Assembly (NCBI GenBank): GCA_013216015.1
Contig: JABSOI010000051.1
Span: 1 to 43,179, forward strand
Direction of reading: 5' to 3'
Length of the DNA stretch: 43,179 bases
Source of the DNA: Alteromonadaceae bacterium
GTDB lineage: Bacteria; Pseudomonadota; Gammaproteobacteria; Enterobacterales; Alteromonadaceae
A program made the position numbers and the translations under genes. The notes beneath the pieces were generated by a model. The model saw only the letters and a list, made by a program, of their open reading frames with translations, had not been told where the DNA came from and ran no database searches. Below, piece after piece: positions 33,766 through 41,747 of this stretch (its first letter is position 1; every line of letters begins with the position of its first letter).

Positions 33766-33793
33766 GATCGGTTAGCCAACGGCGTAACCCATC
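33766..33793. repeat. REP-like palindrome inside the thiamine locus
   Basis: GATCGGTTAGCC pairs with GGCGTAACCCATC around an AAC centre, one mismatch from the copy at 16807-16834. It lies in the 296-base gap between the thiamine-binding protein and the PnuT-like gene. Confidence 0.8.
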
Positions 33794-33960
33794 AATCAGT
33801 CAGTTGAACAATATATTTTAACTATTTGATATATTTGTCTGAATCTTGGACATTTTTGATGGGTTTTGATGTCAGCTAACTTATTTTATCAGCTCCATTA
33901 ATTAATACGCTTGTGCACATTGCATAATGTAATTGATATTAACTAATATAAATAAGAATC

Positions 33961-33985
33961 TAGTTAGTGTCCATCCAGAACAGGG
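33961..33985. mobile_element. solo end of the MITE-like family, M3
   Basis: TAGTTAGTGTCCATCCAGAA followed by CAGGG matches one terminal repeat of the element at 3296-3465. No partner end or internal part is visible. It lies 28 bases before the PnuT-like start codon, in its leader. Confidence 0.65.
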
Positions 33986-34012
33986 TGATTCACTTAGGCA
34001 TGATAAAATCAA

Positions 34013-34654
34013 ATGAACGAAACAATATTATATTTTACTACTTTACCATTGTTAGAGTTAATCGCCGTGGTGACGGCTTTGTTATATGTGGTGTTAGCTG
34101 CCAAGGCCAATATTTGGTGTTGGCCTGCAGCATTAATCAGCACTCTATTGTTTACGGTTATCTTTTACGAAGTATACCTTTGGATGGACAGCCTTTTGCA
34201 AATATATTACATGGTTATGGCCGTGTACGGTTGGTACAGTTGGCGAAATAGCAGGAAACTATCGTTTCAAAATACTCAGGTCATAGAAATTACAAGATGG
34301 CCAGTTAACAAACATATAAAAATTATCGTGTTGTTAGGCTGTATTTCAATTGTGCTGGGTTGGTTAATGTCAAATTACACCGTTGCACACTTTCCGTATT
34401 TTGATTCAGCTACCACGGTGTTTGCGGTATTTACCACTTATTTAGTGGTTATAAAAGTATTGGAAAATTGGTTGTATTGGATCGTTATAGATCTGGTTTC
34501 AATTTACTTATACATAGAAAAAGATTTAACGCCAACAGCAGTTTTATTTGGCTTATATGTTGTGTTAGCTATTTATGGTTATTTTCAATGGCGTAAGATG
34601 CATGGGCTTGCTGTAACCAGCAACGAAATATCCAAGTCAGCAATAACCAACTAA
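34013..34654 (+). CDS. PnuC-family transporter, probably PnuT (thiamine)
   Basis: A 213-residue inner-membrane protein with about seven hydrophobic segments. PnuC-family features are MAVYGWYSWRNSRK in the middle and the C-terminal VLENWLYWIVIDLVSIYLYIEK...LYVVLAIYGYFQWRK. The family imports nicotinamide riboside, riboflavin or thiamine by facilitated diffusion coupled to phosphorylation. Here the thiamine receptor, binding protein and kinase on either side indicate the PnuT branch. The upstream 296 bases contain a palindromic repeat and a MITE-like end, so whether it still belongs to the receptor transcript is uncertain. The ribosome binding site (TTAGG) is weak and distant. Confidence 0.82.
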   Translation: MNETILYFTTLPLLELIAVVTALLYVVLAAKANIWCWPAALISTLLFTVIFYEVYLWMDSLLQIYYMVMAVYGWYSWRNSRKLSFQNTQVIEITRWPVNKHIKIIVLLGCISIVLGWLMSNYTVAHFPYFDSATTVFAVFTTYLVVIKVLENWLYWIVIDLVSIYLYIEKDLTPTAVLFGLYVVLAIYGYFQWRKMHGLAVTSNEISKSAITN

Positions 34655-34736
34655 GAAGTAACCAACTAAGAAATAAGCAGCAATACAAATTAAGCTTAAT
34701 TTTGTCGATTTCTGTTAACTATTGTTGAAACTAAAT

Positions 34737-35660
34737 ATGAACAAAAGCTATATGGCTAAAGGCAATGATAAAAGAAACGCAGATGAATTATATAACGATA
34801 TTGCTAACTTACCTTGTTTTAGTCAAAACATTAAAATTAGCAAAATTAAACAAGGTTACAGTCATCAATGTTATAAAGTGACCGGGCAGGGCAAAGATTA
34901 TTTTGTCAAATTTTTAGATGGTCACAATGGTAGTGAACAAAGTTCAACGAGAGTTGCTGGTGTTGTTGCAGCACATAATTTTTGTTTAGCAGCCTCTCAA
35001 ATGGGTCTTACACCAGAATTGTATTATCAAGATGCACAATGGTTAGTTTCAGAATATGTTCAGGAGCAAACGTTAGTTGATTTTGAGCTACCTTTATTGG
35101 ATAAAGCTAAAATTTGTCTTGAGGTGATGAGTAAATGTCATCAAATATCCATTGATTTACCAAAACTTAAACCCGCAACAATAATAGATGAATTACTTTG
35201 TGTGGATGTTTTTTCAGTAGCTCAACTTGATTTTATTCAATCAATTAACGATAAATTAAAAGACGTGTTGCAACCATTGAACAATATCTGTTGTCATGGC
35301 GATATAAATTTCGCCAATATTTTTCCTCTTCAAACACCTAAAATTGTAGATTTTGAATGCGTTTCTCTTGCCGATGCCGAATATGATTTAGCCATGATGA
35401 TTGGTGTTAATGAAATAGGGTTAAATTATTTGCCTCAACTGGTGAGCTATTATAAAAAAGTTTCTTCTTCAAGTATTAAGCTAAACACTGAATTAGTCAT
35501 GCTTTACCTTGTGTTTTGCTATTTAATTAATGGCTTGTGGTATTTCAAACAATATAAATCAACTAAAGATGAATGTTTGTTGAATTTGGCTCTAAATCAA
35601 TTTAATTGTTTTGATCAACTTGAATTTATTAAAACGTCTCTGTTTGAAAAAATGAGATAA
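34737..35660 (+). CDS. APH-fold kinase, probable thiamine kinase
   Basis: A ~307-residue phosphotransferase of the aminoglycoside/choline kinase superfamily. The nucleotide-binding lysine is in DYFVKFLDG, the catalytic loop is CHGDINFANIF, and the metal-binding aspartate is in PKIVDFECVSLADAEYDLA. The ThiK group (thiamine kinase in enteric bacteria) has this fold, and the gene follows a PnuT-like transporter by 82 bases. Phosphorylation would trap imported thiamine. The start is uncertain: ATGs at 34737 and 34752 and a TTG at 34722 are all in frame and none has a good ribosome binding site. Choline or another alcohol remains a possible substrate. Confidence 0.72.
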   Translation: MNKSYMAKGNDKRNADELYNDIANLPCFSQNIKISKIKQGYSHQCYKVTGQGKDYFVKFLDGHNGSEQSSTRVAGVVAAHNFCLAASQMGLTPELYYQDAQWLVSEYVQEQTLVDFELPLLDKAKICLEVMSKCHQISIDLPKLKPATIIDELLCVDVFSVAQLDFIQSINDKLKDVLQPLNNICCHGDINFANIFPLQTPKIVDFECVSLADAEYDLAMMIGVNEIGLNYLPQLVSYYKKVSSSSIKLNTELVMLYLVFCYLINGLWYFKQYKSTKDECLLNLALNQFNCFDQLEFIKTSLFEKMR

Positions 35661-35800
35661 AACGCTGAATAGTTACGATTAAAGGTAGTGCAGAAAGGTT
35701 AAAGCTACTTCATAATTAAAAGATGCCATCATATAGATGCAGATGGTGTTTGAAATAATAATCATCAGTAAAGTATTAACACTAGCTTGGGAAACGTAGC

Positions 35801-36886
35801 GTGAATTGGAAATCTTTCATCGAAGACAGAAATCGCTTATTTTGGCTGTTGCATTGTGGCGGCTGGATTGGTTTTACTTTGATACATTATTTAGGTTCGT
35901 TATTGCACGAACCGAGATCAATTTTCGTTGTGATCATTATTCTCAATGCTTATGCTGGTTGGATGTTCACCATTCCACTTCGATATGTTTACCGAAAGGC
36001 TTGGAATTTTACTCCCTTAAAGATTGCTGCGGTAATTATCCTTACATCATATTGTACCGCTATTATTTGGCAAGTTATTAAAAATATAAACCTTTGGGAA
36101 ATATATCAACACGGTTACCGTCCTGATTTTTTGCTGTATTACACTAAAGGCGGTCTTTGGTCCTTTTATATTATTTTAAGCTGGAGCGGTTTGTATTTTG
36201 GTATTAAGTACTACCAAATGCTGCAAAAAGAAAAACAAAATGTTTTGCATGCTAATACCGCGGCTCATCAAGCTCAATTAAAGATGTTACGTTACCAATT
36301 AAATCCTCATTTTTTGTTCAACACACTAAATGCAATTTCAACCTTGATATTAGTTAATGAGAATAAAACCGCTAACGGTATGGTAACGAAATTAAGTGAA
36401 TTTTTAAGATATTCTCTGGATAAAGATCCGATGAAGCGAGTCACTTTATCTAATGAAATTCACGCATTGAAATTATATATGGATATAGAAAAAGTACGTT
36501 TCGAAGAGCGTTTACAAGTTAACTTCATTATTGCTCAGGATTGTCAATTAGCCTTAGTGCCAAGCATGATTTTGCAGCCTCTTGCTGAAAATGCGATTAA
36601 ATATGCGATTGCAGTACAGGAAGAAGGCGGAACAATCACCATTTCAGTTAATCGCTTTGGTAATGATTTGTTAATAGAACTGGCAGACAACGGTCCGGGG
36701 GCGGAAATTAAAAACGGTAATTTATATCGGGAAAAAGGGGTTGGTTTATCTAACACCAGAGAAAGATTACAAGCATTATATGGTGAAAAATATGGGGATA
36801 ATTTTTCATTAGTTGTTTCCAATAATAGTCCGTCTGGTGTTAAAGTAAATATTAGGATGCCGTATGAACTTGGGAACACAGAATGA
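35801..36886 (+). CDS. LytS/YehU-family sensor histidine kinase
   Basis: A 361-residue membrane histidine kinase. Four hydrophobic segments lie in residues ~12-135, followed by a short coiled coil (~137-160) and the His_kinase domain. The phospho-accepting H170 is in LRYQLNPHFLFNTLNAIS, the N box is in LAENAIKYAI (~260), and the G boxes are ADNGPGAEI and GVGLSNTRERL. The start is GTG at 35801. It overlaps the response regulator by four bases (ATGA), so the two are translationally coupled. No extracytoplasmic sensor domain is visible; the signal is unknown. No target genes can be named from the context. Confidence 0.88.
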   Translation: MNWKSFIEDRNRLFWLLHCGGWIGFTLIHYLGSLLHEPRSIFVVIIILNAYAGWMFTIPLRYVYRKAWNFTPLKIAAVIILTSYCTAIIWQVIKNINLWEIYQHGYRPDFLLYYTKGGLWSFYIILSWSGLYFGIKYYQMLQKEKQNVLHANTAAHQAQLKMLRYQLNPHFLFNTLNAISTLILVNENKTANGMVTKLSEFLRYSLDKDPMKRVTLSNEIHALKLYMDIEKVRFEERLQVNFIIAQDCQLALVPSMILQPLAENAIKYAIAVQEEGGTITISVNRFGNDLLIELADNGPGAEIKNGNLYREKGVGLSNTRERLQALYGEKYGDNFSLVVSNNSPSGVKVNIRMPYELGNTE

Positions 36887-37707
36887 GTAAAATTTTATCG
36901 ACCATAATTGTTGATGATGAACCACTGGCCCGCAAAGGACTAGTTGTAAGATTACAAGAACATAATGACGTAAATATTATTATGGAGTGTAAAAATGGCC
37001 GGGAAGCTGTTGAAGCGATTCGGGCACATCAACCTGATTTAATGTTCCTTGATATACAAATGCCCGTATTAAATGGTTTTCAGGTAATTCAAAGTGTAAT
37101 TGAACAAGGTTTGGTTATGCCTATGGTGGTATTTGTTACTGCTTTTGATCAATATGCGATCAAAGCATTTGAAGTACATGCCCTAGACTATATTTTAAAA
37201 CCAGCTGACCAAGAACGTATTGCCATTACGCTTGAGAAAGTACATCAGCACATACAAAGTGAAAATAACGCTTTACATAAAAGCCAACTTGTTAAATTAG
37301 TTAGTGATGTAACCGGCAACGATTGTGAAAAAATTCTTGAAGAGTTGGCAAACAACAAACCTGTGAGTTTGTCTACCTACGCTGAAATTCTGCCGATAAA
37401 AGACGGGGGAGCAGTGAACAGGGTGCCGGTAAAAGACATTTTATGGATAGACGCCGCTGGTGATTATATGTGCGTACACACTGAAAAAAATACCCACATA
37501 TTAAGGCAGACAATGAAGCAGCTTGAAGAATTTTTGGATCCGAAACTGTTTCTTCGCAGTCATAGATCAACCATTGTCAACATTAATTATATTGATAAAT
37601 TTTGCAGCCAATTAAATGGTGAATATTTTTTAGTGCTGGCAAACGGTAAAGAATTAAAAGTCAGCCGTAGTTATAAAGAAAGGGTTAAGCAAGCTGTTAT
37701 TAGTTAG
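36883..37707 (+). CDS. LytTR-type response regulator
   Basis: A 274-residue response regulator, partner of the kinase it overlaps. The receiver domain (1-120) has the acidic pair D11-D12 (VDDEP), the phosphorylation site D57 (LMFLDIQMPV) and the conserved lysine in YILKPAD. The DNA-binding LytTR domain spans ~165-272 (VPVKDILWIDAAGDYMCVHT, FLRSHRSTIVNINYI, LKVSRSYKERV). The stop codon TAG at 37705-37707 is bases 5-7 of a MITE-like terminal repeat starting at 37701. The final residues and stop are therefore supplied by the inserted element, and the original C-terminus may have been slightly different. Confidence 0.9.
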   Translation: MSKILSTIIVDDEPLARKGLVVRLQEHNDVNIIMECKNGREAVEAIRAHQPDLMFLDIQMPVLNGFQVIQSVIEQGLVMPMVVFVTAFDQYAIKAFEVHALDYILKPADQERIAITLEKVHQHIQSENNALHKSQLVKLVSDVTGNDCEKILEELANNKPVSLSTYAEILPIKDGGAVNRVPVKDILWIDAAGDYMCVHTEKNTHILRQTMKQLEEFLDPKLFLRSHRSTIVNINYIDKFCSQLNGEYFLVLANGKELKVSRSYKERVKQAVIS

Positions 37708-37800
37708 TGCCCATCCAGAAACGAATGTCTACTGCGGACGTCCTACTGGCACAATCTAAATACCACTAGATAAGGTTATTTAGAATGACTAATCTAGTGG
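37701..37800. mobile_element. MITE-like element, half copy M4
   Basis: TAGTTAGTGCCCATCCAGAA at 37701-37720 continues with sequence matching the left half of the full copy at 3296-3395 (CTACTGCGGACGTCC, ACTGGCACAA, TTATTTAGAATGACTAA). A 9-base deletion follows and the right end is missing. It overlaps the end of the LytTR gene. Confidence 0.72.
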
Positions 37801-37958
37801 TTGGTGAAATCCAATCATCTAATTACGCTTTCATAATAAAACCAGTTTTTATTTATTTTTAATTTGGTTATCATAAGGTTTTTTTATCGTTAACTCAGCC
37901 GATTTAATAACATCAATTTTTCGTGTCGAGTAACTAAATCTTTAAGGTAAGTTTAATT

Positions 37959-38978
37959 ATGGCAATTACGGTTGTTGGGTTAGGGCCTGGTAGTGCCGAT
38001 TTATTAACACGTGAGGCATGGCAGGTGTTAACGGCTAGCCAAAGGGTATATTTTCGAACTTTAACACACCCAAGTATTAAACACTTGCCCGTTGATATAG
38101 AGCAAATCAGTTTTGATTATATTTATAATCGCTCCAATTCTTTTGAAGAGGTATTTGCTGATATTGTTAGTGAACTTTTAACCTTAGGCAAAGTAGATGA
38201 TGTTGTTTATGCTGTTCCAGGACATCCTTTTATTGCTGAGTCGTCAGTCACCTTATTAGTAAAAGCTGCGGAAGCTGAAAATGTACCAATACGAGTTGTT
38301 GCGGGATTAAGTTTTGTTGAACTTTGTTTGACCGCTGTACAGGTTGATGGCATTGAGGGCTTACAACTATTTGACGCCATAGAATTAGAGCAGCAGTATT
38401 ACCCTGTAGTAAACCCAGAATATCCACTACTTGTCGGCCAGGTGCATTGCAACATGTTGGCGGGCGAATTAATTACCGTATTGTGCCGTGTTTATCCAGA
38501 AGAACACCCAGTATACTTAATTCACTGGGCTGGTAATGCAGATGAAGAAGTTGAAAAACTACCCTTAGATGAAATCGATTTAAGTGAAAAAATTTGCCAT
38601 CTAACTACGCTTTATATACCTCCCGTTGCCCAAGTATCTACTTTAGCTGGCTTAGCGGAAACTGTGGCGACTATCCTTAGCCCTGAAGCGGAAGTTTTTA
38701 GTCATGACCTCCAAGAAATATCTCAGCAGAATGTGCTGGCAACTCAGCTTGCTGAATTTTCTCAAGCAAGTGAAGCAACTTTAAAAGCAATAAAGCTACA
38801 AGATCATGATGCTATTTTTCAGGCTCTTAGCGAACTTATGAAGCAAGTTGTGATACAAACAGAAGTATCCGCACAACAAGGCGGATTTGAATTAAAAGAT
38901 CTCTTAGCGAGAGCCGATGAAAAATTAAAAAGTCAATATAGCGAATTATGGGAGGATGATTTTCCTGCAAAGGATTGA
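37959..38978 (+). CDS. YabN-like protein: tetrapyrrole methylase domain plus degenerate MazG domain
   Basis: A 339-residue protein. Residues 1-225 form a SAM-dependent tetrapyrrole (corrin/porphyrin) methylase fold, seen in ITVVGLGPGSADLLTREAWQVL, VVYAVPGHPFIAESSV and VAGLSFVELCLTA. Residues ~240-335 align with the MazG nucleotide pyrophosphohydrolase: LMKQVVIQTEVSAQQGGFELKDLLARADEKL. However, the proline/tryptophan lead-in (CPWD) and the acidic EExxE and ExxD metal-binding residues of MazG are missing. Methylase-MazG fusions of this type are best known from Bacillus YabN. Catalysis by the MazG half is therefore doubtful. The ribosome binding site AAGGTAAG supports the start. It follows the MITE-like remnant and is apparently monocistronic. 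Confidence 0.75.
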   Translation: MAITVVGLGPGSADLLTREAWQVLTASQRVYFRTLTHPSIKHLPVDIEQISFDYIYNRSNSFEEVFADIVSELLTLGKVDDVVYAVPGHPFIAESSVTLLVKAAEAENVPIRVVAGLSFVELCLTAVQVDGIEGLQLFDAIELEQQYYPVVNPEYPLLVGQVHCNMLAGELITVLCRVYPEEHPVYLIHWAGNADEEVEKLPLDEIDLSEKICHLTTLYIPPVAQVSTLAGLAETVATILSPEAEVFSHDLQEISQQNVLATQLAEFSQASEATLKAIKLQDHDAIFQALSELMKQVVIQTEVSAQQGGFELKDLLARADEKLKSQYSELWEDDFPAKD

Positions 38979-39399
38979 TTAAACTTGCTGACGCTGAATT
39001 ATACCCTCGACTAATAAATATTATCGGTAAAAGTCTCGTGATTTTTTAGACCATACACTCTTATGTATTAAGCATTCAAATATTTTCTAAAAGATATGAT
39101 GCTTTTTCGTGGTTGTAGTTAGGCGTGTTTTATCGTTACTTAACCTGAGTTCGCGATAATAAATCTTCCGATAAGAAAAACCCAAAGACCAAATTTAAGT
39201 TAGAGGGTAACATAGATGAATTTAAATAAACGTTACCACTTTAAATAAACGTTTATCTGTCGAATACCGTATTATTTTATCATGACTCAACTTGGTTTGT
39301 TTAGGGCATACCTTAAGGAACCATCTAAAAGTGAAATTGAACCAGAAAGCGAACCACTTATAATAGACCAAAGTTTCAAGACCACTTAAAAAGAATTAT
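38979..39399. other. non-coding or decayed region
   Basis: No credible gene. TTTAAATAAACGTT is directly repeated at about 39221-39256. A 35-codon frame (39282-39389, starting MTQLGLFRAYLKEPSKSE) has no recognised family or good ribosome binding site; it may be the head of the decayed thioesterase-like gene that follows. Confidence 0.4.
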
Positions 39400-39681
39400 T
39401 ATGCGCGTATATCATGGGGCGTTGTTTATACATTATGTGACGTATGTGCATATTGTGGCTTATGAAGTGAATTAAGTCCGGTTCAGGAAGCCGTGACACA
39501 CGATATTCATGTATCAGTATTGAGACCTGCGTTGGAAAACGACGAGGAGGTGTACAAATCAAAGGTAATTAAATTTGGTAAGTCTATTTGCTTTATCGGT
39601 GTTGGGGTTGTATCAAAAAACAAAGTCATAGTCACTGCTAGGGTCACGAAGAGCATAGTGCCGGCCAGTGGCAGTTAACAA
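39400..39681 (+). pseudogene. remnant of a PaaI-type hot-dog thioesterase
   Basis: The frame at 39493-39681 reads HVSVLRPALENDEEVYKSKV then IKFGKSICFIGVGVV, which resembles the second half of PaaI-like thioesterases (the VxFLRPA and RxGRxxxxxxxxV pattern). Upstream in another frame, HGALFIHYVTYVHIVAYEVN could be the damaged HGG helix region, interrupted by a stop at about 39473. No complete frame exists. The resemblance is from memory of the family and is modest. Confidence 0.4.
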
Positions 39682-39831
39682 AAGCATCAACCTGACGCTT
39701 GGCAGTGCAGATTAATATGGGCGTTATATTCAATGTGAATACTGAATAGATAGCCAAAAGCAGAATGTTTTTTGAAACTAATCGCGTAATGTAAACAAAT
39801 AACAAATAATAAATAATAAAAGGAAAATCAA

Positions 39832-40212
39832 ATGTTTAGTCATATCATGATCGGGGCGAACGATGTTAAAGCGTCTAAAGTATTTTACGATGCCATTTTA
39901 GGTGAACTAGGCCATAAGCCAGGTATTATCGACGAAAAAGGTCGTTGTTTTTATTTTACTGATAGTGGAGTTTTTGCACTTACACCACCTATTAATGGTG
40001 AGCCTGCTAGCCATGGCAATGGCACAACGATAGGTTTTTCCGCGGTATCTGGAGCGCAAGCTGACGCATGGCATGCCGCAGGTGTTGCAAACGGTGGTGA
40101 AAATTGTGAAAGCGCACCTGGTGTGCGTGAAGTGAGAGGAGGGCAGCTTTACCTTGCCTATTTACGTGATCCATCGGGTAATAAGATTTGTGCACTACAT
40201 CGTATTAGCTAG
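39832..40212 (+). CDS. VOC (glyoxalase/bleomycin resistance) family protein
   Basis: A 126-residue single-domain protein with the paired beta-alpha-beta-beta-beta folds of the vicinal oxygen chelate superfamily: MFSHIMIGANDVKASKVFYDAIL, then VREVRGGQLYLAYLRDPSGNKICALH. A possible metal glutamate of the second half is not obvious. Members act as glyoxalase-like enzymes or binding proteins and the substrate cannot be told. AAAGGAAAA at about 39819-39827 is a good ribosome binding site. The stop codon TAG (40210-40212) is bases 5-7 of a MITE-like end that begins at 40206, the same arrangement as in the LytTR gene. Confidence 0.82.
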   Translation: MFSHIMIGANDVKASKVFYDAILGELGHKPGIIDEKGRCFYFTDSGVFALTPPINGEPASHGNGTTIGFSAVSGAQADAWHAAGVANGGENCESAPGVREVRGGQLYLAYLRDPSGNKICALHRIS

Positions 40213-40337
40213 TCCCCGTCCAGAAACAGGAGCGTAGCGAGGGCATCCAATGGTGCAACATATGAACATTATTAGAGTTGGGCGTTTAGTCATTCTAAAT
40301 AACCTTATCTAGTGGTGTTCAGGTTGTGCCAGTGGGA
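40206..40337. mobile_element. MITE-like element, half copy M5
   Basis: TAGCTAGTCCCCGTCCAGAA followed by sequence matching the reverse complement of the copy at 3296-3465 (GTAGCGAGGGC, ATCCAATGGTGCAA, GGGCGTTTAGTCATTCTAAA, GTGCCAGTGGGAC). The far terminal repeat is missing. It supplies the stop codon of the VOC gene. Confidence 0.72.
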
Positions 40338-40624
40338 CACAAAGCACTTTATCGTATTCTTCTTTGATATCTAAGGATGTATCAAAGTTCACTTGATTGA
40401 GGTGGTGAATTTATCGACCGAAAGATATTTTTTTAAATCGGTTCTTGACTTTAACTTTAGATTCTATAAAGTGCTGCCCCAGCAAGAAAGAAAGCCTTTT
40501 TATTACATTCTCCATTTCGTTGTTGTATTAATAATACCTCGCTCTGTAGTTTATAAGTTCCGGTCTGTTTTTATGCTATTCGTGCCTCTTGAAGGTAATA
40601 TTATTAAAATTACAGGATATTATT
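40338..40624 (+). promoter_or_regulatory. probable promoter and long 5' leader of cspA
   Basis: About 290 bases with no credible gene; a 79-codon frame here overlaps cspA in another frame and starts weakly. Cold-shock genes commonly have long structured leaders. TTGACT (40445-40450) followed by TATAAA (40465-40470) is a possible promoter, but the 14-base spacer is short. AGGA at 40613-40616 is the cspA ribosome binding site. Confidence 0.4.
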
Positions 40625-40834
40625 ATGTCTAATACAGTACAAGGAACCGTTAAATGGTTCAACGAATCTAAAGGTTTTGGTTTTCTTGAGCAAGCATCTG
40701 GTCCAGATGTATTCGCTCACTTTAGCGCTATTTCTGGTGACGGTTTTAAAACTCTAGCTGAAGGTCAAAAAGTTGAATTTACTGTGACCCAAGGCCCAAA
40801 AGGCCCGCAAGCAGAAAATATTGTTGCTATTTAA
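40625..40834 (+). CDS. cold-shock protein, CspA family
   Basis: A 69-residue single cold-shock domain that binds single-stranded RNA and DNA and acts as an RNA chaperone. RNP1 is KGFGFLEQ (usually KGFGFIxP) and RNP2 is DVFAHFSAI (usually VFVHxSAI). The start ATG at 40625 gives the canonical short N-terminus ([19 protein letters not shown]); an upstream in-frame ATG at 40589 would add residues but lies in the leader. A strong terminator follows at 40881. No neighbour is clearly linked to it. Confidence 0.95.
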   Translation: MSNTVQGTVKWFNESKGFGFLEQASGPDVFAHFSAISGDGFKTLAEGQKVEFTVTQGPKGPQAENIVAI

Positions 40835-40880
40835 TTTGCAGTGATACTTTAGCTTCGATACTGAGCTAAAATTAATATTA

Positions 40881-40918
40881 AAAAATGGTGAACCTTTGTC
40901 GGTTTGCCATTTTTTTTG
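40881..40918 (+). terminator. rho-independent terminator of cspA
   Basis: AATGGTGAACC pairs with GGTTTGCCATT (two wobble pairs inside) across a 6-base loop, followed by eight T residues at 40910-40917. Confidence 0.9.
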
Positions 40919-40939
40919 TTTTCAGTGCACTTTACTTAG

Positions 40940-41159
40940 TTTGAAAGGCGGTTGATACAAGAGCGCACAAACGCTAGGTTGGCAGCGGCAAGAGCGAGGG
41001 GGCCGAAATGGTGGTCATCCTAAAACGGGTATTAATAATCCAAAAGTTCAGAAGGCAAAGCAGATGCACCTGAATAATTCTCTGTCAGTAGAATCTATCT
41101 GTGAATCACTTTCAATATCCCGCTCAACTTTCTATCGATATTTGGCTATGGAGAGTTAG
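40940..41159 (+). pseudogene. C-terminal remnant of a serine recombinase (resolvase/invertase), frameshifted
   Basis: 40940 onward reads FERRLIQERTNARLAAARAR, the helix that links the catalytic and DNA-binding domains of small serine recombinases. One extra G in the G run near 41000 shifts the frame. The next frame continues GRNGGHPKTG, then SVESICESLSISRSTFYRYL, the C-terminal Hin-type helix-turn-helix, and stops at 41157-41159. A TAG at 40937-40939 directly precedes the fragment and the whole catalytic domain with its serine is absent. It is a dead remnant of a transposon or integrative element that once lay here. Confidence 0.85.
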
Positions 41160-41336
41160 ACTTCAATTATGAATTTAATAAAAATATAAAATCTATAGTA
41201 TTTAATTGGTAACTTAATAGGTTGTTGACTTGGGTTATAAGATAGTTAGATAAAGTATTTAAAACCTGTTGAATAATTAAGTATAAAAAACTCAGTTCGA
41301 ATATTATGGACGTGCATAAAAATGAAGTAGTATTTT

Positions 41337-41747
41337 ATGAAATTAACATTGGACAGTTACAGATATTATTTGTTTATAGTGAGATTGCTCACGTCCAGCT
41401 CGCATGAACCTGGCGAATTAGGCGGAGGTATTGCAATAAATATTTCTTTAAAAAGAAAAGGTGTAGATGTATATGTTTTCAATACGTCGCCACACTTCTT
41501 CTGGGATGGTGATATAGAAGAAAATAATCGTCAGTCTGTAGTTGAATACGGGGAAGTTAATAAAGTGCTTAGGGCTTTACTACCAGAAGCCACTCAAAAA
41601 TATACCTCACTAGATTGTATTAGCAAAGGCAACCCAATATATCAGCACGCACAAATAAAGTTGGCTTCTTGCCTGACTAAAATAGCCGTGATTGATTCAC
41701 CCGAAATTAAAATTCTTTGGCAGAATGAGAATGCTGCTAGCAGGTAA
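41337..41747 (+). CDS. orphan hypothetical protein
   Basis: A 136-residue frame of unknown family. The central part (SHEPGELGGGIAINISLKRKGVDVYVFNTSPHFFWDGDI) reads as a normal mixed alpha/beta protein. The first ~20 residues are less convincing and no ribosome binding site precedes the ATG at 41337. Another frame starting at ATG 41307 (MDVHKNEVVFYEINIGQLQI) covers the same place for 33 codons, so the real start could be different or the N-terminus could be lost through a frameshift. It lies just after the dead recombinase tail, which suggests imported DNA. Function unknown. Confidence 0.45.
   Translation: MKLTLDSYRYYLFIVRLLTSSSHEPGELGGGIAINISLKRKGVDVYVFNTSPHFFWDGDIEENNRQSVVEYGEVNKVLRALLPEATQKYTSLDCISKGNPIYQHAQIKLASCLTKIAVIDSPEIKILWQNENAASR

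Noticed and set aside
33967-34251. 94-codon frame overlapping the PnuT-like gene
   Set aside because: It is a shadow frame; the overlapping frame has clear PnuC-family motifs and membrane segments.
40393-40632. 79-codon frame ahead of cspA
   Set aside because: It overlaps the cspA start in another frame, has a weak start, and lies where a long cspA leader is expected.
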